A stretch of DNA of 64,000 nucleotides, taken from NCBI GenBank assembly GCA_018262095.1, contig JAGTRW010000010.1, forward strand, positions 43,547-107,546, written 5' to 3'. Shown one piece after another: positions 34,118 to 44,153 of this stretch. This DNA comes from Pseudomonadota bacterium. GTDB taxonomy: Bacteria > Pseudomonadota > Gammaproteobacteria > Burkholderiales > Rhodocyclaceae. The notes below the pieces were generated by a model that worked only from the letters and a program-made list of their open reading frames with translations, was not told where the DNA came from and did not search any database. A program made the position numbers and the translations under genes. Each line of letters begins with the position of its first letter. Within the stretch, counting starts at the first letter, position 1.

Positions 34118-34708
34118 TTACTTCGTGAGCGCCGAGCTGATCTCGGCAAAGGTCTGCGCCACCGAGAAGATCGGGATCGCGATGCCGAGCTGGCGCGCGA
34201 TCTGCGTCGCCGAGAAAATACCGCGTACCACTTCGCTGCCGCGCAACTTGTCGTACTCGACGACCAGCGCGTGCTACCGCCCGTGCGCCTTGAGCGTCGA
34301 GATGATGGCGCCGACCTGGGCGCGCAATACCTCCTCGATATCGAGCACGTCGATGGCCTGCCGCGGCACCATCAGGTCACCGACGACAAGATCGCTGAAT
34401 TTGGCGCCGCGCCGCTCCTGCAGCAGCTTGACCGGCTTTTCGCCCATCGTGTCGCGCGCCGAAATCAGGCCTTCGATCAGCCCGTCGTCGCCGACCACCA
34501 GCAGCAGCCGAACGCGGCGCGCAATCATCTTCTGACTGGCATCGGCAATGCTTTCGCTCGCCGCAACCGTCGCCGCCGGCACTTGCCGCAGATCGGTCAT
34601 CACTTCGATCGCCGGCGAATCGACCTTGATCGGCTTGGGCGCATTCACCTCGGCCGACAACCAGACTACCCCAGGATTCATCTTGGACATCGGTAGCGGC
34701 TTATGCAT
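34118..34708 (-). pseudogene. CBS-domain protein interrupted by an in-frame amber stop
   Basis: The frame encodes a CBS-pair protein (TVAASESIADASQKMIARRVRLLLVVGDDG, then LISARDTMGEKPVKLL and DLMVPRQAIDVL). An in-frame TAG at 34276-34274 follows KAHGR, yet the same frame continues for 51 sense codons (HALVVEYDKLRGSEVVRGIF...) to a TAA at 34120-34118. That tail is a normal end of a second CBS domain. A single C-to-T change of a CAG codon would explain it. The start at 34708 is chosen because GGAGAG lies five bases upstream. Alternatives are a sequencing error or a tolerated truncation at 145 residues. Confidence 0.75.
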
Positions 34709-34803
34709 AGCACTCTCCATTGCGTCAACTTCATCCCATCGGGCAGGCCCGTTGGTCGCGCTCAATCATCAACAGCGCGAGTCTACGACCAGGACTGCGC
34801 CGC

Positions 34804-35544
34804 TCAGTTCCCGCGCCGGCGCCTCGCCTCGTAGAGACAAACGCCGGTGGCCACCGAGACGTTGAGGCTCTGCACCGAGCCGAGCATCGGAATGGTCACC
34901 AGCTGGTCGCAGTTTTCGCGCGTCAGGCGGCGCATGCCGTCGCCTTCGGCGCCGAGCACCCAGGCGGTGGCAACCGGCCACTGCGCCGTATAGAGGTCTT
35001 CCTTGGCGTCGGCGTCGGTGCCGATCACCCAGATTTCGCGCTCCTTGAGTTCGCGCAGCGTTCGCGCGAGGTTGGTCACGGTGATGTAGGGGATGCTCTC
35101 GGCGGCGCCGCTGGCGACCTTGATCGCCGTTTGCGTGAGTCCGACCGCCCGGTCCTTGGGCGCGATCACGGCGTGCGCGCCGACAGCGTCGGCGACGCGC
35201 AGACAGGCGCCCAGGTTGTGCGGGTCCTGGATACCGTCGAGCACCAGCAGAAAAGCCGGTTCCTCGAGCGTGTCGAGCACGTCGTCGAGGGTGATATGGC
35301 GCGTCTGCCCCGACACCTTGGCGACCACGCCCTGGTGCCGCGAACCGCCGCCGGCCATGCCTTCGAGGCGCTTGGCATCGACTGGAACGACCTTGATCGC
35401 GTGCAGTTCGGCGTGGCGCATCAGATCGCGAACGCGCGCATCGTGACGCTCGGCGTCGATATAGACTTCGAGGATGGCGTCGGGTTGATGACGCAGTTTG
35501 GCGATGATCGCGTGAAAACCGTGAATGAAGCTGAGTTGTGACAT
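34804..35544 (-). CDS. rlmB: 23S rRNA (guanosine-2'-O)-methyltransferase RlmB
   Basis: A 246-residue SPOUT methyltransferase that 2'-O-methylates G2251 of 23S rRNA. The N-terminal substrate-binding domain starts FIHGFHAIIAKLRHQP. The catalytic knot carries the three SpoU motifs: LDGIQDPHNLGACLRVADA, WVLGAEGDGMRRL and IPMLGSVQSLNVSVATGVCLYE. The ATG at 35544 gives the canonical start; the open frame upstream runs through a repeat element. It is downstream of rnr, as in E. coli. Confidence 0.95.
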   Translation of the reverse strand: MSQLSFIHGFHAIIAKLRHQPDAILEVYIDAERHDARVRDLMRHAELHAIKVVPVDAKRLEGMAGGGSRHQGVVAKVSGQTRHITLDDVLDTLEEPAFLLVLDGIQDPHNLGACLRVADAVGAHAVIAPKDRAVGLTQTAIKVASGAAESIPYITVTNLARTLRELKEREIWVIGTDADAKEDLYTAQWPVATAWVLGAEGDGMRRLTRENCDQLVTIPMLGSVQSLNVSVATGVCLYEARRRRGN

Positions 35545-35568
35545 AAATTGATCCTGGGAAAAGCAGTT

Positions 35569-35690
35569 AACCACGGCGAGCACAACGAACACACAATAAG
35601 CTAAATCGCTTTTGTGAGTCACCCAGCGGGTGAGGCACAACATTCTCCAAAGCCGATGTTCTTCGTTGTGCCCGTGGTGTCGTTGTGGTT
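35569..35690. repeat. Dispersed inverted repeat, copy E (rnr-rlmB gap)
   Basis: The left arm starts AACCACGGCGAGCACAACG; the right arm ends CGTTGTGGTT at 35690, with internal GTTGTGCCCGTGG. It mixes the CGGCG and CAACG units of the other copies and fills most of the 235-base gap between rnr and rlmB. Confidence 0.7.
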
Positions 35691-35779
35691 CGAATTGCGT
35701 TTTTTAGGTTGGTCTCTAGGGCGTGAAGGGGCGACAGTTTACTCGACGCAGGACAGCCGCAGCGCTGCCCTGCCGAATA

Positions 35780-38284
35780 TCAGGAGATTGGCTGGCGCTT
35801 TTTGGCGTTGGGCTTTTTCTTGCTGACCGCGGCCGACCCCGCCGCTTTCTTGGGCATTCGCTCAGCATCCTTGACCGGCTTGGCAGACGGCGCCGCTTTC
35901 GCGGCCGACTTGGCTGGCGATTTGGTCGAGGCCAGCGCCTTGGCCAGCACCTTGGACGCCGACTTGAGCAAAGCGCCGGCGGCCGACTTGACGGTGGTCT
36001 TGGCAGCTAACTTGGCTTCTGCCTTGGCGGGCTTGACCGACTTGGCCGCCGCTTTGCCCGGCGCGCCGGCAAACGGCGTCACCGCGAGCTTGGGTGACGG
36101 CGCGCGCGAGGAAGCCGCAGGCGTCGCCAAAACGAAGTCGATGCGGCCGGTTTCGAGGTCGGCGCGAACCAGCTTGACCTGCAGCCGGTCGCCCAGACGA
36201 TAGCGCTGACCGCTGCGTTCGCCGAGCATCTGATGCTTGACGTTGTCGAACTGGAAGTAATCCTCGCCGAGCTCGGAGACATGAACCAGGCCCTCGACAT
36301 AGACCGAATCGAGCGCGACGAAGACGCCAAAAGGAACGACCGAGGCGATCGTCCCGGCGAACTCCTCGCCGATGCGGTCGCGCATGTAGTAGCACTTGAG
36401 CCAGTTATTGACGTCGCGCGTCGCCTCGTCGGCGCGTCGCTCGGTCATCGAGCAGTGCATGCCGATTTCGTCCCATTTTCCGGGCCGGTAATTGGTCCCG
36501 TCGAGCACCGACTTGATCGAGCGATGCACCAGCAAATCAGGATAACGCCTGATCGGCGAAGTGAAGTGCGTGTAATGCTCGTAAGAGAGGCCAAAGTGAC
36601 CGACGTTGTCCGGACTGTACACCGCCTGGCGCAGCGAGCGCAGCATCACCGTCTGCAGCAGCTGGGCGTCGGGGCGCGGCTTGATCTTCTCGAGCAGCGT
36701 GCCGTAATCCTTGGCCGTCGGACTGTCGCCGCCGGGCAAGCCGAGGCCGAATTCCTTGAGGAAATCGCGCAGGCCTTCGAGCTTCTCGGGCGTCGGGCCT
36801 TCGTGCACGCGGTACAGGCAGGTCTGCTTGTATTCCTGCAGAAAAGCCGAGGCGCAGACGTTGGCCGCCAGCATGCATTCTTCGATCAGGCGGTGCGCGT
36901 CGTTGCGGTAGACGGGAACGATGTTGTCGATCTTGCCCTGTTCGTTGAACAGCATCATCGTCTCGATCGTCTCGAAATCGATCGCGCCGCGCTTGTGGCG
37001 CGCCTTGAGCAGCACGCCGAACAGCGCGTAGAGTGCCTGCAACTGCGGCTGCAAAGCACGGTGGATGTCGTTGTCCGGAACCGCTTCATTGGCCAGCCAG
37101 CTCCATACCTGATTGTAGGTAAGCCGCGCGCGCGAGCGGAAAACCGCCGGGTAGAAACTGTAGTCCTTGATCTCGCCGCTCATATTGATCTGCATGTCGC
37201 AGACCATCGCCAATCGCTCGACGTCGGGGTTGAGCGAACACAGCCCGTTGGACAGCTTCTCGGGCAGCATCGGGATCACCCGGCGCGGGAAATAGACCGA
37301 ATTGCCGCGCTCCATCGCTTCGCGGTCGAGCGCCATTCCCGGACGAACGTAGTGGCTGACGTCGGCGATCGCGACCACCAGTCGCCAGCCACGGCCCTTC
37401 TTCTCGGCGAAGACGGCGTCGTCGAAATCGCGCGCCGTCTCACCGTCGATGGTCACCAGCGGCAGATCGCGGATGTCTTTGCGACCTTCCCATTCGGACT
37501 TCTTGACCTTGTCGGGCAGCGCCTTCGTTTCCTCGGCGACCTTGGGCGAAAACTCGAAAGGCAGATCGTGCTTGCGCAGCGCGATTTCGATTTCCATTCC
37601 CGGGTCGGCGTAATTGCCGAGCACTTCGACGATGCGCCCGATCGGCTGCGCATGGCGACTGGGCTGCTCGATGATTTCGACCATCACCACCTGGCCGGGC
37701 TTGGCCTTGGCCTTTTTTTCGGGCGGCACCAGGATGTCCTGGTTGATACGCCGGTTTTCGGGGACCACCACGGTGATCCCGTGCTCGACCAGTACGCGGC
37801 CGACGACCATGCGATTGGCGCGTTCGAGTACTTCGACGATGGCGCCTTCGCGCCGGCCCTTGCGATCGATCCCGACCACCCGCGCCAGCGCACGGTCGCG
37901 GTGCAGCACCCGCGACATCTGCTTGTTGTCGAGAAACAGGTCGTCGCCGCCGTCATCCGGAACCAGGAAGCCGTAACCGTCGGCATGCCCTTCGACGCGG
38001 CCGGCGATCAGGCTGGCGAGTTCGGGAACGATGTACGCGTCCTTGCGGTTGCGCATCAGTTGCGCCTCGCGCTCCATGGCGCGCAGACGGCGCTGGAACA
38101 TCTCATGCTCGTCCTGATGAATGTCGAGCAAGGCGCACAGCTGCTCGAAGGAGACCGGCGTACCCTGCCCTTCGACGACTTGCAGGATGTACTCGCGCGA
38201 CGGCAGCGGCTGTTCGTATTTGGCGACTTCGCGGTCGAAGTACGGATCGCTTTTTCTTGTTTTCGATAGTTTTTTGATTGACAT
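35780..38284 (-). CDS. rnr: Ribonuclease R
   Basis: An 834-residue 3'-5' exoribonuclease. The order is an N-terminal helix-turn-helix-like and cold-shock region (residues 1-230), the RNB catalytic domain (ETARDFDDAVFAEKK carries the metal-binding aspartates; later PRRVIPMLPEKLSNGLCSL), an S1 domain (FAGTIASVVPFGVFVALDSVYVEG in part, near residue 640), and a basic tail. The last 115 or so residues are rich in Ala, Lys and Ser (repeats like KSAAK and KAAP) and longer than in many homologues. Such tails help RNase R bind structured RNA or ribosomes. rlmB follows on the same strand. Confidence 0.95.
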   Translation of the reverse strand: MSIKKLSKTRKSDPYFDREVAKYEQPLPSREYILQVVEGQGTPVSFEQLCALLDIHQDEHEMFQRRLRAMEREAQLMRNRKDAYIVPELASLIAGRVEGHADGYGFLVPDDGGDDLFLDNKQMSRVLHRDRALARVVGIDRKGRREGAIVEVLERANRMVVGRVLVEHGITVVVPENRRINQDILVPPEKKAKAKPGQVVMVEIIEQPSRHAQPIGRIVEVLGNYADPGMEIEIALRKHDLPFEFSPKVAEETKALPDKVKKSEWEGRKDIRDLPLVTIDGETARDFDDAVFAEKKGRGWRLVVAIADVSHYVRPGMALDREAMERGNSVYFPRRVIPMLPEKLSNGLCSLNPDVERLAMVCDMQINMSGEIKDYSFYPAVFRSRARLTYNQVWSWLANEAVPDNDIHRALQPQLQALYALFGVLLKARHKRGAIDFETIETMMLFNEQGKIDNIVPVYRNDAHRLIEECMLAANVCASAFLQEYKQTCLYRVHEGPTPEKLEGLRDFLKEFGLGLPGGDSPTAKDYGTLLEKIKPRPDAQLLQTVMLRSLRQAVYSPDNVGHFGLSYEHYTHFTSPIRRYPDLLVHRSIKSVLDGTNYRPGKWDEIGMHCSMTERRADEATRDVNNWLKCYYMRDRIGEEFAGTIASVVPFGVFVALDSVYVEGLVHVSELGEDYFQFDNVKHQMLGERSGQRYRLGDRLQVKLVRADLETGRIDFVLATPAASSRAPSPKLAVTPFAGAPGKAAAKSVKPAKAEAKLAAKTTVKSAAGALLKSASKVLAKALASTKSPAKSAAKAAPSAKPVKDAERMPKKAAGSAAVSKKKPNAKKRQPIS

Positions 38285-38305
38285 TTTTTTATGATCCTTT
38301 AGAAT
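38278..38305 (+). promoter_or_regulatory. Promoter of tRNA-Leu
   Basis: TTGACA at 38278-38283 and TAGAAT at 38300-38305 are separated by 16 bp, giving 6/6 and 5/6 consensus matches. The tRNA begins 18 bases after the -10 box. The -35 box overlaps the start codon of the divergent rnr gene. Confidence 0.75.
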
Positions 38306-38323
38306 TCGCGCTTCTCTGGAATT

Positions 38324-38410
38324 GCCCAGGTGGCGAAATTGGTAGACGCGCTAGGTTCAGGTCCTAGTGGTGGCAACACTGTGGGGGTTCGAGTCCCTTC
38401 CTGGGCACCA
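38324..38410 (+). tRNA. tRNA-Leu (anticodon CAG)
   Basis: An 87-base tRNA including encoded CCA. The acceptor stem GCCCAGG pairs with CCTGGGC; the anticodon stem CTAGG/CCTAG frames the loop TTCAGGT with anticodon CAG. A long variable arm (GTGGCAACAC region) is as expected for leucine tRNAs, and the T-loop is GTTCGAGTC. Confidence 0.95.
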
Positions 38411-38443
38411 AGCAACATTCGATGCCGTTCCGAGAAAATAATG

Positions 38444-38479
38444 AAAGCCGCATGACCACATGGTTCTGCGGCTTTTTTT
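38444..38479 (+). terminator. Terminator after tRNA-Leu
   Basis: AAAGCCGCA (38444-38452) pairs with TGCGGCTTT, an inner ACCA/TGGT extends the stem, and the run of seven T's follows. It ends the tRNA transcript. Confidence 0.85.
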
Positions 38480-38480
38480 A

Positions 38481-38928
38481 ATGCTGTTCAACACAATCCC
38501 ACTTTATTCTGCATTCTTGGTTCAACTCAGGGTGTGACTCGTTGGCGCAACTGCCTTCAGCAAGCGCTCCTTGCGCAGATCCGCCATCATTTCGCCGTGC
38601 TGATGGCGATCGCCGCTGATTCTTTGACGCAGAAGCGCTACGCAAAAAAGCACGGGCGATGCTCGCAGGGGAAATGTTTTCCACCGAAGGAATCCAGACA
38701 CCATCGACCGCCAACTCGAGCCAGACGCTATTCTACCCCGGCAGAGCGCACGGCCCTGGAAATACTGACGCAGATTCGACTAGACGCCCTGTCGCCCGTC
38801 TCATGGCTCTGGCGAAGCACGCTCAACAAGGGGCGATATCAACCTCAGGTTTGCGCCGGTCAGCGCTTAGGCGACGATCGAACACACCGGGAAAAGAAAG
38901 GCGATGCCAGCGGCGATCCTTTCCGCTT
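38481..38928. other. Gene-poor stretch downstream of tRNA-Leu
   Basis: About 450 bases in which no open frame has recognisable homology or a convincing ribosome-binding site. It lies where integrative elements often insert (3' of a tRNA), but no integrase remnant and no copy of the tRNA 3' end was seen. Confidence 0.5.
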
Positions 38929-39123
38929 CTATTCTGTCGTTGTGTCATCTTCGGATGCTCCCCAGTAACCTTCCGACAGCACTCGGTTGTAGTCGGCCAT
39001 CTTATCGGCAGCCATCCTCGGGTTGCGTCGCTCGGCGGTCATCCGACATTCGCCTGCCGGGGGAAATTCTAGACCGTAATCCCGCCGTTCCTTACCCGTC
39101 CTACCATCAAGATAGAGGTTCAT
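38929..39123 (-). CDS. Hypothetical 64-residue protein
   Basis: A small, charged, soluble frame (MNLYLDGRTGKERRDYG at the start, acidic DDTTTE at the end). GAGGAG lies seven bases before the ATG, the main support for its being real. One Cys; no membrane segment or known motif. I do not recognise it. It lies in the gene-poor stretch between tRNA-Leu and the lipoprotein gene. Confidence 0.4.
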   Translation of the reverse strand: MNLYLDGRTGKERRDYGLEFPPAGECRMTAERRNPRMAADKMADYNRVLSEGYWGASEDDTTTE

Positions 39124-39264
39124 GCACGCTCTCCTCTCGAAGAATTCAAGGTCAAAACCAACACGCTTGTTAAGACACGAAAGCTAAGGCCCCGGTTCCT
39201 TGGCAGCCCTGACTAAATCGTGAGCAGCCGGAAAAAACCCTTTGCGTCCATCGACTTCGCAGGC

Positions 39265-39310
39265 TTATCCAGAGGTTTTCCACAGACTTGCCCACGGCGT
39301 CTGTGGATTA
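39265..39310. promoter_or_regulatory. Three DnaA-box-like 9-mers upstream of the lipoprotein gene
   Basis: TTATCCAGA (39265), TTTTCCACA (39276) and, on the other strand, TAATCCACA (39302-39310) each differ from TTATNCACA by one base. They lie in a 333-base non-coding stretch (39124-39456) that otherwise shows nothing recognisable. Confidence 0.45.
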
Positions 39311-39456
39311 AACGTCGTCGCCGGTGAAAACCATCGTGTGCATCGTGCACTTGACTGCAGGCCAACGACACGGCTTACTTCAAGTTTCGCGGCCGCTTGC
39401 AATCGACTCGAGAAGGCCGACAATCAAACCCTCTGCACGAGAGAACCAGAAAAACC

Positions 39457-39810
39457 ATGATCAATAAATATGCCCTCGTCGCGCTGCTATTGCTGCTTGG
39501 CTGCGCCAGCTCTGACGATTTGATGCGCAACAAACCCGACCTGGTTTTTCGCAGCGCCAAAGAGGCACAGAGCGTTGCCACGTGTATCGCCGAGCACTGG
39601 AAAACCTACGCTCAACCGGGCGGCGAAACCGTTCCCGTGATGATGCGCGAAATGCTCGGAACCTACACGCTGACGGTCAGTTGCAACGGCGGAAAAAGCT
39701 GCAAGGTCGCCGAAGTCACGCCCGCGCTCGACAAGCAGTCGAAAACCACGATGTACACGATCGCCATCGGCGAAGGCAGCTACATCAGCGCGGTCGACTA
39801 TTGTCAGTAG
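39457..39810 (+). CDS. Small predicted lipoprotein
   Basis: A 117-residue exported protein. The signal ALVALLLLLGCASS ends in a lipobox with the lipidated Cys16, so it should be membrane-anchored in the periplasm. The mature part has three further cysteines of interest (Cys43 region TCIAEHW, SCNGGKSC, and a C-terminal DYCQ), which could form disulfides. I do not recognise the family with certainty. It stands alone, flanked on both sides by DnaA-box-like sequences. Confidence 0.75.
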   Translation: MINKYALVALLLLLGCASSDDLMRNKPDLVFRSAKEAQSVATCIAEHWKTYAQPGGETVPVMMREMLGTYTLTVSCNGGKSCKVAEVTPALDKQSKTTMYTIAIGEGSYISAVDYCQ

Positions 39811-39835
39811 CTTCGCGCTGACGAGCGCAGCGACA

Positions 39836-39870
39836 CTATCCACAGAAAATCGTCGCAAGCCTGTGGATAA
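39836..39870. promoter_or_regulatory. Two DnaA-box-like 9-mers downstream of the lipoprotein gene
   Basis: CTATCCACA (39836-39844, one mismatch) and, on the other strand, TTATCCACA (39862-39870, exact consensus) lie 17 bases apart in inverted orientation, just after the lipoprotein stop codon. Confidence 0.5.
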
Positions 39871-39958
39871 GCACGGAATAACTCGCTTAGGTCGATGCTG
39901 GAACAGGACTTTTTTCGCTTGCTCAAGAAATGGGCGATGCGGATTCCGATGACTGCGT

Positions 39959-40987
<1,029 letters not shown>

Positions 40988-41047
40988 AGGAGACTCAGTA
41001 AATGTCGATTGAGGACGCAGCAGCGGCGGGCGATTGAATAAAAGAAG

Positions 41048-41902
41048 TCATTTCTCCACGTCCACCAGACCCTTGACGAACCATTTCTGCATCAGCATGA
41101 CGACCAGCGCGGGCGGCAGCATCGCCAGGATGGCGGTGGCCATCACCACGTTCCATTCGGTGAATGACTCGCCGCCGATCAGGCGCTTGATTCCCATCAC
41201 CACCGGGTACATCTCTTCGTTGGTGGTCATCAAGAGCGGCCACAGGTACTGGTTCCAGCCGTAAATGAACTGGATCACGAAGAGCGCGGCGATGCTGGTG
41301 GTCGACAGCGGCAGCAGGATGTCCTTGAAGAAGCGCATCGGTCCGGCGCCGTCGACGCGCGCCGCCTCGACCAGCTCGTCGGGGACCGTCAGGAAGAACT
41401 GGCGGAACAGGAAAGTCGCCGTCGCCGAGGCGATCAGCGGGACCGTCAGCCCGGCGTAACTGTTGAGCATGCCGAGCCCGGCGACGACCTCGTAGGTCGG
41501 TCCGATGCGCACTTCGACGGGCAGCATCAGCGTGACGAAGATCATCCAGAAAACGACGTTGCGAAAGGGAAAGCGGAAATAAACGAGAGCGAAAGCCGAG
41601 AGCATCGAAATCGCGATTTTCCCGATGGCGATGATCAGCGCGCTCACGAGGCTCACCCACATCATCGACGCCGCGCCGGGAATCTTGGTGCCGGCGCTGG
41701 TGGCACCGCCAAACAGTGCGGTGCGGTAGGTCTCCAGCGCATGGCCGCCGGGCCACAGCGACATCGGCGTCGACTGCGCAATCTGCTCGGCGCTCTGCGT
41801 CGAGGCGATCAGCGTCAGATACAGGGGAAAAGCGACAATGGCGACGCCGGTGAGCAGGATCGCGTGCGACAAGATCGTCAAACCGCGGCGACGTTCGATC
41901 AT
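41048..41902 (-). CDS. ugpE: Glycerol-3-phosphate-type ABC permease UgpE
   Basis: A 284-residue inner-membrane permease of the MalG type. It has six predicted membrane segments, a periplasmic loop with [18 protein letters not shown], and the EAA loop [25 protein letters not shown] that contacts the ATPase. The C-terminal [10 protein letters not shown] is typical of UgpE. The gene lies between ugpA and ugpC on the same strand. Confidence 0.93.
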   Translation of the reverse strand: MIERRRGLTILSHAILLTGVAIVAFPLYLTLIASTQSAEQIAQSTPMSLWPGGHALETYRTALFGGATSAGTKIPGAASMMWVSLVSALIIAIGKIAISMLSAFALVYFRFPFRNVVFWMIFVTLMLPVEVRIGPTYEVVAGLGMLNSYAGLTVPLIASATATFLFRQFFLTVPDELVEAARVDGAGPMRFFKDILLPLSTTSIAALFVIQFIYGWNQYLWPLLMTTNEEMYPVVMGIKRLIGGESFTEWNVVMATAILAMLPPALVVMLMQKWFVKGLVDVEK

Positions 41903-41920
41903 TGAAACCCCTCTGCCATC

Positions 41921-42802
41921 TCAGTACTGCACTTTCTTTTCGACGTAATGAAACTGGATCACCGTCAGCGTCACGACGATCACCATCAGCACCACCGACT
42001 GCGCCGCCGAACCGCCCATGTCCATCGCCTTGAAACCGTCGACGTAGACCTTGTAGACCAGAATCGCGGTGTCCTTGCCCGGGCCGCCGTGGGTCGTGGC
42101 ATCGACGATGCCGAAGGTATCGAAGAACGCATAGACGACGTTGATCACCAGCAGAAAGAAAGTGGTCGGCGAAAGCAGCGGGAAGACGATGGTCCAAAAA
42201 CGGTGCCAGGGCGACGCGCCGTCGATCGCCGCCGCTTCGATCAGCGATTTCGGGATCGACTGCAAGCCGGCGAGAAAGAACAGGAAATTGTACGAAAGCT
42301 GCTTCCAGACCGCGGCGACGACGATCAGCGTCATCGCATGGTTGGAATTGAGCAGGTGGTTCCAGTCGATGCCGAGCGCGCGCAGGACAAAGGAGACAAT
42401 CCCCATCGGCGCGGCGAACATGAACAGCCAGAGCACGCCGGCGACCACCGGCGCGACGGCGTAGGGCCAGATCAACAGGGTTTTGTAGATTCCCGCGCCG
42501 CGCACCACGCGATTGGCCATCACCGCCAACAGCAGCGACAGCCCCATGCCGAAAAAGGCGACCAGCAGCGAAAAAACCGCCGTCGTCTTGAACGACTCGA
42601 GGTAGGACTCGTCGGCGAACAATCGCTCGAAGTTTTCAGCGCCGACGAACAGCGTGTCGCCGCCGAAGATGCCCTCGGACAGCACGCTCTGATAGAGCGC
42701 CTGGCCAGCTGGCCAGAAAAAAAACACCAGCACGACCGCCATCTGCGGTGCGATCAGCACCCAGGGCAGCCACGCTGAGACGAAGCGGACGCGTTTTTCC
42801 AT
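41921..42802 (-). CDS. ugpA: Glycerol-3-phosphate-type ABC permease UgpA
   Basis: A 293-residue inner-membrane permease of the MalF type with six membrane segments, starting with [20 protein letters not shown]. The EAA loop is [25 protein letters not shown], and [21 protein letters not shown] is a conserved UgpA segment. It pairs with UgpE to form the translocation pore. It follows ugpB by 33 bases. Confidence 0.94.
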   Translation of the reverse strand: MEKRVRFVSAWLPWVLIAPQMAVVLVFFFWPAGQALYQSVLSEGIFGGDTLFVGAENFERLFADESYLESFKTTAVFSLLVAFFGMGLSLLLAVMANRVVRGAGIYKTLLIWPYAVAPVVAGVLWLFMFAAPMGIVSFVLRALGIDWNHLLNSNHAMTLIVVAAVWKQLSYNFLFFLAGLQSIPKSLIEAAAIDGASPWHRFWTIVFPLLSPTTFFLLVINVVYAFFDTFGIVDATTHGGPGKDTAILVYKVYVDGFKAMDMGGSAAQSVVLMVIVVTLTVIQFHYVEKKVQY

Positions 42803-42835
42803 TTTGGCGTACCCGGCCCGCAGGCCGGGCGGCGG

Positions 42836-44134
42836 CTACTTGCTGTTGGCCTTCTGGAAGCGCGCCAGCTGCTCGTCGCCGCGCTTGACGATGGCGTCGA
42901 GCCCCTCCTTGGCAGTTTTCTTGCCGGCCCACACCTGTTCGAGCTCTTCGTCCTCGATGGTGCGGATCTGCACATAGTTGCCCAGACGGATGGCACGCGA
43001 CACATCGGTCGTCTTGCGGATCATCTGGTTGGGTGCGACGTCGGTTCCCGGGTTGTCCTTGTAGAAACCCGACTTCTCGGTCAGCGCAAAAGCGGCCATG
43101 GTGACCGGCAGGTAGCCGGTGCGCTGGTGGCTCGCCGATTGCACTTCTGGACTCGAGAGGTAACTAAAGAACTCGGCAACGCCCTTGTACTCGTCGGCCT
43201 TCTTGCCGGCCATCACCCACAGGCTGGCGCCGCCGATCACCGTGTTTTGCGGCGCACCGGGAACATCCGGATAGTAGGGCAGCGTCGACAGCCCGAAGGC
43301 GAACTTGGCGTTCTTCTTGACGTTGCCGTAGAAACCCGACGACGTGGTGATCATCGCGCACTCGCCGGAGACGAAGGACGGCTCGGGAACGCTGGTCCGC
43401 CCCTTGTAGACGAACAGGCCCTGCTTGGCCATATTGGCGAGGTTTTCAATGTGACGAACGTGCAAGGGCGAATTGACCTTCAGGCGCGCATCGAGCCCCC
43501 CCATGCCGTTGCCCTTGCTGGCGAATTCGACGTTGTGCCACGATGAAAAGCTTTCGAGCTGGGTCCAGCTCTGCCAGGCGATGGTCAGCGGGCACTGGTG
43601 ACCGTTGGCCTTGAGCTTGGCCGCGGCCTGCGCGACTTCGATCCAGGTCGCCGGCGGGACGTCGGGGTTCAAGCCGGCGGCCTTGAAGGCGTCCTTGTTG
43701 TAGTAGAAAACGGTCGTCGAGCTGTTGAACGGATAGCTCAGCATCTGGCCATCGGACGCCGTGTAGTAGCCTGCCACCGCCGGGATATACGCAGCGGGAT
43801 CAAATTTCTGTCCGCCATCCTTCATCACCTTGGTCACCGGAACGATCGCCTGCTTGTTGGCCATCATCGTCGCCGTACCGACTTCAAAAACCTGCAGGAT
43901 ATGCGGCGCGTTGCCGGCGCGGTAGGCGGCCACCGCCGCCGTCATCGACTCGTCATAATTACCCTTGAAGGTCGGTACGATCTTGTAGCGGCTTTGCTTG
44001 GCGTTGAAGTCGCGGGCCAGGTCGTTGACCCATTCGTTATTGACCGAAGCCATCGAGTGCCACCACTGGATCTCGGTCTGCGCCTGCGCCGACAGCGAAA
44101 CAGCGAATGCTAGTACAAGGAATTTCAGTCGCAT
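42836..44134 (-). CDS. ugpB: Glycerol-3-phosphate-binding periplasmic protein
   Basis: A 432-residue extracytoplasmic binding protein. The signal peptide is residues 1-18 (FLVLAFAVSLSAQA). The mature start TEIQWWHSM and the motifs GNYDESMTAAVAAYRAGNAPHI (in part), QVFEVGTATMM and GGASLWVM are typical of UgpB. It binds sn-glycerol-3-phosphate or related phosphodiesters. AGGAG precedes the ATG. It is first in the operon; a perfect palindrome 20 bases upstream may be the control site, and no convincing Pho box was found. Confidence 0.93.
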   Translation of the reverse strand: MRLKFLVLAFAVSLSAQAQTEIQWWHSMASVNNEWVNDLARDFNAKQSRYKIVPTFKGNYDESMTAAVAAYRAGNAPHILQVFEVGTATMMANKQAIVPVTKVMKDGGQKFDPAAYIPAVAGYYTASDGQMLSYPFNSSTTVFYYNKDAFKAAGLNPDVPPATWIEVAQAAAKLKANGHQCPLTIAWQSWTQLESFSSWHNVEFASKGNGMGGLDARLKVNSPLHVRHIENLANMAKQGLFVYKGRTSVPEPSFVSGECAMITTSSGFYGNVKKNAKFAFGLSTLPYYPDVPGAPQNTVIGGASLWVMAGKKADEYKGVAEFFSYLSSPEVQSASHQRTGYLPVTMAAFALTEKSGFYKDNPGTDVAPNQMIRKTTDVSRAIRLGNYVQIRTIEDEELEQVWAGKKTAKEGLDAIVKRGDEQLARFQKANSK

Positions 44135-44153
44135 GTGATCTCCTGAAGTAAAA

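Noticed and set aside
38324..39456. An integrated element bounded by a tRNA-Leu attachment site.
   Set aside because: No integrase, no direct repeat of the tRNA 3' end and no phage or plasmid genes were seen.
39265..39870. The DnaA-box-like cluster as the chromosomal replication origin.
   Set aside because: No dnaA, dnaN, parAB or AT-rich unwinding region is nearby, and four of the five boxes are imperfect.
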